This document shows, in pieces, positions 1-4,547 of a stretch of 10,998 nucleotides of DNA. The DNA comes from Candidatus Kaiserbacteria bacterium (GTDB taxonomy: Bacteria > Patescibacteriota > Minisyncoccia > Phycocordibacterales > Phycocordibacteraceae): contig JAHFMQ010000025.1 in the NCBI GenBank assembly GCA_023267775.1, positions 1 through 10,998 of the forward strand, given 5' to 3'. The notes beneath the pieces were generated by a model. The model was given only the letters and a program-made list of their open reading frames with translations. It searched no databases and had not been told where the DNA came from. Every line of letters starts with the position of its first letter. Position 1 is the stretch's first letter. The translations under genes were made by a program, and so were the position numbers.

Positions 1-2
1 CT

Positions 3-551
3 ATTACGATTGTTGGTGCGCCGATAGAGTTTCTCGAAGTTGAATTACTGATACTAGAAAAAATGGGGTTGAAATTTGAATTGTCGAAACCTCGGCTTTC
101 GAATAACGGTATTACGAAACTCGTCGACATCTCTCTGAAGTCTTCAACGCTCATCGCATTTCCAGAAAAAATTCATGCACGCCCGTATCCTGGACTCAAT
201 ATCGACAATCTCCCCTTTTTCGCGGTTATTGCTACACAAGCACAAGGCACGACACTTATTCATGATTGGGTGTATGAAAAACGCGCCATTTATTACACTG
301 ATCTTGATAAGCTTGGCGCAAGAACTGACCTACACGATCCCCATCGTATTTCAATTGAAGGTCCGTCCCGACTAAAACCCGCGGAAGTCATCTGTCCGCC
401 GGCGCTCCGCCCTGCGACTATTATTCTTGTCGCGATGCTCGCTGCGAAAGGCCACTCGGTATTGCGCAATGTATATAGCATTAATCGTGGATACGAAGAT
501 ATCGTGACGCGTTTGCAAAAGCTTGGTGCTCGCATAGAGGCGACAAGTTAA
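3..551 (+). CDS. murA: UDP-N-acetylglucosamine 1-carboxyvinyltransferase, C-terminal part
   Basis: This is the 3' end of an enolpyruvyl transferase gene that begins before the window; the reading frame is open from base 3, so the ATG at 63 is internal. MurA transfers enolpyruvate from PEP to UDP-GlcNAc in the cytoplasm, the first committed step of peptidoglycan synthesis. About 182 residues are visible, against roughly 420 for the whole enzyme. Family features seen are PYPGLNIDNLP, the G-T-L-I-x-D-W-V-Y-E-x-R stretch, LRPATIILVAMLAAKG, and near the end NRGYEDIVTRLQKLGARIE. The NRGYE block corresponds to the DRGYE block that holds the late conserved arginine of MurA. The catalytic cysteine loop lies upstream and cannot be checked. 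The paralogue AroA is less likely because the ending fits MurA. The gene stops with TAA just before a strong terminator, so it ends its transcription unit. Confidence 0.9.
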   Translation: MTIVGAPIEFLEVELLILEKMGLKFELSKPRLSNNGITKLVDISLKSSTLIAFPEKIHARPYPGLNIDNLPFFAVIATQAQGTTLIHDWVYEKRAIYYTDLDKLGARTDLHDPHRISIEGPSRLKPAEVICPPALRPATIILVAMLAAKGHSVLRNVYSINRGYEDIVTRLQKLGARIEATS

Positions 552-557
552 CGGCGA

Positions 558-630
558 GCAGCTGAAACAAAAAATGGGAGTAGGACTTGGCCTAGCGGCC
601 CGGAGCGCTCCCATTTTTTGTTTCAGCTGC
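558..630. terminator. Bidirectional intrinsic terminator, 23-bp perfect stem
   Basis: Bases 558-580 and 608-630 are perfect reverse complements (23 bp) around a 27-nt loop. The stem holds an A-run on one side (AAAAAATGGGAG) and the matching T-run on the other (CTCCCATTTTTTG), so a GC-rich inner hairpin is followed by a T-tract in both directions. It starts 6 nt after the murA stop. The gene on the far side points the same way as murA, so the reverse activity would only block antisense transcription. The stem is unusually long for a terminator. Confidence 0.85.
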
Positions 631-636
631 AAGCGT

Positions 637-642
637 TATAAT
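637..642 (+). promoter_or_regulatory. Consensus -10 box TATAAT, probably leaderless
   Basis: A perfect TATAAT ends 8 nt before the ATG at 651, so transcription would begin at or within a base or two of the start codon. No Shine-Dalgarno sequence is present in the short gap. The -35 region falls on the T-run of the preceding terminator stem and has no good TTGACA match. Promoter and terminator are therefore packed against each other. Confidence 0.6.
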
Positions 643-650
643 AAGGTTCA

Positions 651-944
651 ATGAAATCAATTCGCGATATTCTTCCGGACATAAAAAAGAAAGCGGCTGA
701 AGCGCCAAAAGGAAGAAAGCGTCAGACTGAACGCGGCGAGCTTATGAGATTTTTCCAGCGGCACTTAAATCATTCCCGTAAACAAGACGGACTCGCTCCT
801 ATAACTATGGCGCATCTCGGCGTGGTCCTGGAGAAAATTCCAACGCAAGACCTATACTATTTGAAAAGCGTTTGTAGTCAGGCAAAAAATTTCGGTAAGA
901 AATTTTGGTGGGAGCTCGATCCGACGAAGCACCCAGTACGCTGA
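651..944 (+). CDS. Small conserved hypothetical protein (97 aa)
   Basis: No function is recognised. The protein is short, soluble and basic in its first 40 residues (KKKAAEAPKGRKRQTERGE), with no signal peptide or membrane segment. The C-terminal half carries an ordered motif, I-P-T-x-D-L-Y-Y-L-x-S-x-C-x-x-A-K-N-F-x-K-x-F-W-W, which I associate from memory with a family of small proteins seen in Parcubacteria-type genomes. The basic start and compact helical end would suit a nucleic-acid or ribosome-associated protein, but that is only a guess. It has its own consensus -10 box and sits between two strong hairpin structures, so it is probably a single-gene unit. The ATG at 651 is preferred because of the -10 box directly before it. 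Confidence 0.7.
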   Translation: MKSIRDILPDIKKKAAEAPKGRKRQTERGELMRFFQRHLNHSRKQDGLAPITMAHLGVVLEKIPTQDLYYLKSVCSQAKNFGKKFWWELDPTKHPVR

Positions 945-950
945 TTTTTT

Positions 951-1081
951 GGTATACCCCGTGAGATAAACCCATGCACTGGATAAGGACACTGTGAGTC
1001 TCGTATCTCACGGGGTATACCCCGTGAGATATACATACTTCACGTGTTGTGTGGTTTAAATTCGGTATCTCATGGGGTATA
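951..1081. repeat. Four-unit palindromic (REP-like) repeat cluster
   Basis: An 18-bp unit starting GGTATACC and ending GTGAGATA occurs forward at 951-968, reversed at 1004-1021, forward again at 1014-1031, and reversed with one mismatch in the core at 1066-1081. Units two and three overlap at the central GGTATACC to make a perfect 28-bp palindrome (1004-1031). Several alternative hairpins are possible: 951-968 with 1004-1021, the 28-bp palindrome itself, or 1014-1031 with 1066-1081. The cluster fills nearly all of the 171-nt gap between two genes. It could be a REP-like mobile repeat, an operator array for the next gene, or a terminator complex. It is not CRISPR: there are no equal spacers and the units alternate in direction. 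Confidence 0.8.
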
Positions 1082-1115
1082 GTTCGTCACATGAATCCCG
1101 TTAGAGATAACCACA

Positions 1116-1376
1116 ATGTACTATATCTACGTCATCAGAAGTCTTTCAAACGATTATCAGTATACGGGAGTCACGAGTGATTTACGGAAACGCTTCAATC
1201 AGCATCAGAATGGTTCGTCCAGATGGACGAAACGACATCGTCCGTATGAACTGATATATTACGAAGCATGTCTGGATATACAGGACGCGACAGCTCGCGA
1301 AAAGTATCTAAAAACGGGGATGGGGAAACGGTACCTGAGGAACCGGCTGAAGCGTTTCCTATCTCTAACGGGATGA
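1116..1376 (+). CDS. GIY-YIG domain nuclease (UvrC-N/YhbQ-like, 86 aa)
   Basis: This is a stand-alone GIY-YIG endonuclease domain. The GIY position reads YIYVI (residues 3-7) and the YIG position reads YTG (16-18). They are followed by SDLRKRFNQH, with the family's conserved arginine, and by REKYLKTG, whose glutamate (E62) is the expected metal ligand. The length of 86 aa matches the small YhbQ/UvrC-N-like subgroup. These proteins are predicted DNA nicking enzymes with largely unknown cellular roles. The gene lies directly after a cluster of palindromic repeats. Its TGA stop (1374-1376) overlaps the ATG of the def-fmt fusion (1373) as ATGA, so the two are probably translationally coupled. No Shine-Dalgarno site is visible before the ATG. 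Confidence 0.85.
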   Translation: MYYIYVIRSLSNDYQYTGVTSDLRKRFNQHQNGSSRWTKRHRPYELIYYEACLDIQDATAREKYLKTGMGKRYLRNRLKRFLSLTG

Positions 1377-2740
1377 AAGAGATCGTGCAAGAGGGCGCGC
1401 CCGTGCTGCGCGATATTGCTAAGCCTGTGCCAGACGGACTTTTCGGAACACCCGAACTCGCGCAGATCATCAAGGATATGGAGGAAGCGCTCGATAAAGA
1501 GCTCGAGGGTGTAGCTCTTGCTGCGCCGCAAATAGGGGTCTCGTACCGAATGTTCATTGTTCGAAAAGATCGAACGATCATTCCCTCTCGTGCTCATAAA
1601 AATACTCCCCCTAACACAGCGACTTCTATTCCGAAACCAGAGGTCGAGGTATATCTTAATCCTGAAATTGTTCGAACGTCTAGGAAACGCGCAAAGATGG
1701 ATGAGGGATGCCTCTCGGTCCGTGGTGTCTATGGTATGGCTAGCCGCCACGAACGCGTAACGATTCGTGCACGCCTCCCCGATGGTAAAAAAATTGAACG
1801 CGGAGCCGGAGGACTCATGGCTCAGATATTTGAGCACGAAATTGATCACTTAAACGGAATTCTTTTTATTGATCACGCCGAACATCTTATTCATGTCTCG
1901 CACAAACCTGAGCAGCGCTTCGTTTATTTTGGAACACCTACCGTTTCAAGCGAGACGCTCGCCATACTCATTGAACGCGGGTTTGTACCGAACCTTGTCG
2001 TGACATCGCCGGATGCCCCGAAAGGACGTGGTCTTGAATTGACCCCATCTGAGACAAAGACGCTCGCTCTTTCTCACGGCATTCCGGTGATAACGCCAGA
2101 GAAACTTGATCAACATGCCATAGATACGATACGTGCGCACGAATGTGAGTTTGCGGTCGTGGTTGCTTATGGGAAGATTTTCCCTGAATCACTTATTCAG
2201 TCTTTTCAAAAAGGCGTCCTCAATGTCCACTATTCCCTTCTTCCAAAATATCGCGGAGCAACCCCGCTCGAGTCTGCACTGCTTGCTGGTGAGACCATGA
2301 CCGGCGTCAGCATTCAAAAAATGATCAAAGAACTCGATGCGGGTGACGTTATCGCTCAAAAAGAAACGATTATCGGATCTCATGAGACCGCGCGGGAACT
2401 ACGGCCTCGACTCATCTCCATGGGAGCAACGCTTCTTGCTGACTCTATTCCCGCATATTTGCAAGGCGACGTTACTGCCATCCGCCAAGATGCCTCGAAG
2501 GCTTCTCGGGCACGAAAATTCAAGAAAGAAGATGGCCTACTTTCTCTTGATAATCCCGCAGAGACCAATTGGAATACATACCGTGCATACGCCGACACTA
2601 TCGGTACTTACTTTTTTGCAGATGGGAAACGCATCAAAATTATCAAAGCGGCGTACGCAAAAGGCAATTTTATTATTGAACGTATTATCCCCGAAGGAAA
2701 ACGGGAGATGGCGTACGTAGACTTTATAAAGAAAGCTTAG
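1373..2740 (+). CDS. Fused peptide deformylase / methionyl-tRNA formyltransferase
   Basis: This 455-aa protein joins two enzymes acting on the N-formyl group of initiator methionine. Residues 1-178 are peptide deformylase, with motif 1 GVALAAPQIG (46-55, second glycine replaced by alanine), motif 2 EGCLS (111-115; metal ligand C113) and motif 3 HEIDH (155-159; ligands H155 and H159, catalytic E156). An extra stretch of about 20 residues lies near 68-90. Residues 182-455 are methionyl-tRNA formyltransferase, with an FGTP nucleotide-fold start (186-189), the catalytic block NVHYSLLP (284-291) and LDAGDV (321-326). The C-terminal OB-like domain looks shorter than in E. coli Fmt. No stop or frameshift separates the halves. 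The frame stays open further upstream to 1268, but the ATG at 1373 is chosen because it begins the deformylase fold and overlaps the previous stop. In most bacteria def and fmt are separate neighbouring genes. Confidence 0.92.
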   Translation: MKEIVQEGAPVLRDIAKPVPDGLFGTPELAQIIKDMEEALDKELEGVALAAPQIGVSYRMFIVRKDRTIIPSRAHKNTPPNTATSIPKPEVEVYLNPEIVRTSRKRAKMDEGCLSVRGVYGMASRHERVTIRARLPDGKKIERGAGGLMAQIFEHEIDHLNGILFIDHAEHLIHVSHKPEQRFVYFGTPTVSSETLAILIERGFVPNLVVTSPDAPKGRGLELTPSETKTLALSHGIPVITPEKLDQHAIDTIRAHECEFAVVVAYGKIFPESLIQSFQKGVLNVHYSLLPKYRGATPLESALLAGETMTGVSIQKMIKELDAGDVIAQKETIIGSHETARELRPRLISMGATLLADSIPAYLQGDVTAIRQDASKASRARKFKKEDGLLSLDNPAETNWNTYRAYADTIGTYFFADGKRIKIIKAAYAKGNFIIERIIPEGKREMAYVDFIKKA

Positions 2741-3099
2741 CGACCGAATCGGAGCATGTTCTTGATAGCTGCTCCGCCGCGACGAATGAGCCGCCGCGTG
2801 CGCCCGTGCGAGCGGCGTATTTCCGCTTCGAGTTCGCTTCGCACCCTGTCTGCGGCGCTTGATGGCGAAGGCTTCACTGCCTCGGCATGAAAAACATTTC
2901 CATCGACTGAAAGTCTCGCGACGATGCGGCAAGGATCGGACGAGCGGCCCTCCGGCGGAGCTTCTTCTATTTCTATTTCAAGAAGCGCAGTATCGCCCTT
3001 CTGCCCGAGGAGACGCAGCGGCGCGGCGAGTTTTTCTTCTACAATCGCTTCTGTTTCTGGAGTAAGTCTGTACTTCGTCGCTTTGATGGTGATATTCAT
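2737..3099 (-). CDS. hpf: Ribosome hibernation promoting factor / RaiA-like, short form
   Basis: The 120-aa product starts MNITIKATKYRLTPETEAIV, the typical opening of the HPF/RaiA (sigma-54 modulation) family, and continues with a beta strand (ALLEIEIEE), then DPCRIVARLSVDGNVFHAEA, then a helix (AADRVRSELEAEIRRS). These proteins bind the decoding centre of the 30S subunit and shut ribosomes down in starvation. Only the N-terminal domain is present, so it belongs with short HPF or YfiA rather than the long dimerising form. The last 20 residues are very basic (RTRRLIRRGGAAIKNMLRFGR), which suits rRNA binding. Its stop overlaps the def-fmt stop tail to tail (2737-2740), so no separate terminator fits there. 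It is the last gene of a three-gene operon, 12 nt after the DUF167 gene. Confidence 0.85.
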   Translation of the reverse strand: MNITIKATKYRLTPETEAIVEEKLAAPLRLLGQKGDTALLEIEIEEAPPEGRSSDPCRIVARLSVDGNVFHAEAVKPSPSSAADRVRSELEAEIRRSHGRTRRLIRRGGAAIKNMLRFGR

Positions 3100-3111
3100 G
3101 ACAAGAAAATG

Positions 3112-3330
3112 TCAGCTGTTAATGCTTACCATCTTAGCGCGAGAACGGTGTCCTGTCAGTATGCGTACTTTCCCAAATGGCTTCCCGAATCGTTCGGCGA
3201 GCATTTCGCGCACGCGGTCATTTGCGCGATTTTGAAGCGCAGGTTCCCTGACCGAAATGAGAAGCGTCTCCCCTTTCTCTTCAATCTTTTCGCGCTTTGC
3301 ATCTGGCGTAACGAATACTTTTATGTACAC
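3112..3330 (-). CDS. DUF167 / YggU-family protein (72 aa)
   Basis: The product reads MYIKVFVTPDAKREKIEEKG, then a strand (LLISVREPALQNRANDRV), a helix (REMLAERFGK) and a closing strand (VRILTGHRSRAKMVSI). This is the order of the DUF167/YggU fold, including the N-R-A-N block where the family usually has G-K-A-N, and the late G-x-x-S-R-x-K motif. The biochemical role of the family is unknown. The start is GTG (3328-3330), giving a length normal for the family. It lies 18 nt after the PEBP gene and 12 nt before hpf, so the three are probably co-transcribed. Confidence 0.85.
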   Translation of the reverse strand: MYIKVFVTPDAKREKIEEKGETLLISVREPALQNRANDRVREMLAERFGKPFGKVRILTGHRSRAKMVSINS

Positions 3331-3348
3331 AGATCTTCAGCGTATCAT

Positions 3349-3843
3349 CTATGCTCTCGAATAACGACCTTTGAGTTTTGCTGTCGCGAGAGTTATCGGC
3401 TTTAGAGCATCAAGCACCTGTTGTTTCGTCGGCGGTGAAGCGAACTCAAGTCTCTCGCTGAGCGCATAGAGAACAAACATATACCGATGCTCCTTCGGTT
3501 CATATTGCGGTGGCGGACAAGGACCGACGTATCCGGTATTTCCGGTGGTATTTAATCCCGAGACACCGGGAGCGGTTCCCTCAGGAATTTCTTTCGTGTC
3601 GACAGGAATGTTGTAGAGCACCCAATGATCAAACGCCTCAATAGCCCGAGCTTCTTTCGCAAACAGTGGAATATCCGGATCGTCCATGATGAGCACAAGT
3701 GTTTCCGTTCCGTCAGGCACGCCACTGATTAAAAGCGGCGGCGAAAGCTCTCGATTGCCATCACACGTATATTTCGCGGGAATGATTCCTTGTTCCCCAA
3801 ACGCCGGACTTGAAAGTTCGAATGCCATACGAGAATTGTACAT
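3349..3843 (-). CDS. YbhB/YbcL-family PEBP-like protein (Raf kinase inhibitor-like)
   Basis: This 164-aa protein has the phosphatidylethanolamine-binding-protein fold signatures of bacterial YbhB/YbcL: SSPAFGEQGIIPAKYTCDG near the start, the DDPD motif (54-57), DHWVLYNIP (72-80), GNTGYVGPCPP (101-111), and HRYMFVLYAL (119-128), which together line the anion-binding pocket. The cellular role of the bacterial family is unclear; binding of small phosphate-bearing ligands is proposed. No signal peptide is present, so it should be cytoplasmic. Met6 (3828) is an equally good start and matches family N-termini better. It is the first gene of the minus-strand operon with DUF167 and hpf. Its promoter would lie in the 3844-3917 gap, which it shares with the divergent tRNA gene. 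Confidence 0.9.
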   Translation of the reverse strand: MYNSRMAFELSSPAFGEQGIIPAKYTCDGNRELSPPLLISGVPDGTETLVLIMDDPDIPLFAKEARAIEAFDHWVLYNIPVDTKEIPEGTAPGVSGLNTTGNTGYVGPCPPPQYEPKEHRYMFVLYALSERLEFASPPTKQQVLDALKPITLATAKLKGRYSRA

Positions 3844-3859
3844 TAATAAACGTGGAGCT

Positions 3860-3887
3860 TTGCGATGACGGGTGTTTAGGCTAGAAT
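3860..3887 (+). promoter_or_regulatory. Promoter for the tRNA-Asn gene
   Basis: TTGCGA (3860-3865) and TAGAAT (3882-3887) are separated by 16 nt, a good vegetative-type promoter. Transcription would start near 3894, about 24 nt before the mature tRNA 5' end. It would also drive the intron and its endonuclease frame. The call rests on sequence similarity alone. Confidence 0.55.
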
Positions 3888-3895
3888 GCGCCTAC

Positions 3896-3909
3896 GCCCC
3901 CTACGGGGC
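3896..3909 (+). other. Short hairpin in the tRNA leader
   Basis: GCCCC (3896-3900) and GGGGC (3905-3909) form a 5-bp stem with a CTAC loop, at the very start of the predicted transcript and 8 nt before the tRNA acceptor stem. It may shape the leader that RNase P removes. No other role is visible. Confidence 0.4.
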
Positions 3910-3951
3910 TAAAAGATTCCGCGGTAGCTCAGTGGTAGAGCGGCTCGCTGT

Positions 3952-4547
3952 GGCTCATTTTCATCGCATCGGATATATACTTGTATCCGATGGCAGATAG
4001 AAGAAAATACGCCGGCAGGAGAGAAGAACTCATCAAAGCGGTTGCAAAGCGCAGGCGAAAAATCAAAAGTATGGCCATTGAATACAAAGGCGGCAAATGC
4101 CAAATTTGTGGATACTCAAAATACCAAGGAGCGTTCGATCTTCATCATCTCGACCCGAAACAAAAGGATTTTGGCATCGGAGATAAAGATTATACGCGCT
4201 CGTGGGAAAAGGTACGGGCAGAACTTGATAAATGCATTTTAGTTTGCGCCAATTGCCACCGTGAAGTTGAGGCAGGCGTTACGCAGCTTCCCGAAGGAAT
4301 TCGGGAATGAAAACGAGGTGAATTGCTGGAAGCCCTCATGGCGATTATTAAAACCAAGGGTAATCAGCAGCCAAGCCCAGCCCCAGTTTTTTAGATGGAA
4401 GCCGTTTCCTTCTAAAACTGGAGTTGGGAAGGTTCAGAGACTATCCCGCACAGGGAGTACTGTCCGCTAAAGTGCGGATGGGAAGCGCCTCGCACCGAGA
4501 ACCGGTGATGATATAGTCCACCCCTACAAGAAATTGAAGGAGAAGTG
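3952..4547 (+). ncRNA. Self-splicing group I intron in tRNA-Asn, probably subgroup IA
   Basis: The 596-nt intron follows a U (3951) and ends in G (4547), as group I introns require. Core pairings visible are P2 TTCCCGAA/TTCGGGAA (4288-4295/4300-4307), P3 CGAGGTG/CGCCTCG (4314-4320/4486-4492), P4 TGCTG/CAGCA (4324-4328/4365-4369), P5 CCCT/AGGG (4333-4336/4357-4360), P6 extension CCAGTTTT/AAAACTGG (4383-4390/4414-4421), P7 GACTAT/ATAGTC (4439-4444/4513-4518) and P8 CACCG/CGGTG (4493-4497/4503-4507). The hallmark TTCAGAGACTA is at 4433-4443 and GATATAGTCC at 4510-4519. Two small hairpins between P7 and P3' (4451-4462, 4464-4477) suggest subgroup IA. The best P1 is exon CTGT (3948-3951) with GCAG (3993-3996), which puts the expected U-G wobble at the splice site, but it is only 4 bp. 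The insert between P1 and P2 encodes an HNH protein. Confidence 0.93.
3990..4310 (+). CDS. Intron-encoded HNH homing endonuclease
   Basis: The 106-aa product has a basic N-terminal region (RRKYAGRREEL, AKRRRKIK), likely for DNA contact, followed by an HNH nuclease domain. Zinc cysteines appear as CQIC (C37, C40) and CANC (C86, C89), with the catalytic HH pair at 52-53 (DLHHLDP) and a further histidine, H90. Such enzymes cut the intronless allele so that repair copies the intron in. The ATG at 3990 is chosen; a TTG at 3981 would add three residues, but both lie in a hairpin (3967-3975 with 3984-3992) that could hide the start in the folded intron. The end of the gene, up to the TGA at 4308-4310, is also the P2 hairpin, so protein and ribozyme share sequence. 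The frame is intact and the nuclease residues are present, so it may be active. Confidence 0.88.
   Translation: MADRRKYAGRREELIKAVAKRRRKIKSMAIEYKGGKCQICGYSKYQGAFDLHHLDPKQKDFGIGDKDYTRSWEKVRAELDKCILVCANCHREVEAGVTQLPEGIRE

Noticed and set aside
63..551. Complete 162-residue gene starting at the ATG at 63
   Set aside because: The same frame is open back to base 3 with MurA-like residues before the ATG, so this is an internal methionine of a gene cut by the window edge.
951..1081. CRISPR array
   Set aside because: The units alternate in orientation, two overlap, spacers are unequal and no cas genes are near.
1268..1372. Upstream start extending the def-fmt fusion by 35 residues
   Set aside because: The extension overlaps the GIY-YIG gene in another frame and has no deformylase similarity; the ATG at 1373 begins the fold and overlaps the previous stop.
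2537..2932. Minus-strand frame of 131 codons
   Set aside because: It overlaps both the formyltransferase end and the hpf gene, each with clear family motifs in other frames.
3981..3989. TTG start for the HNH endonuclease
   Set aside because: It adds only three residues and lies in the loop of a hairpin; the ATG at 3990 is the better start codon.
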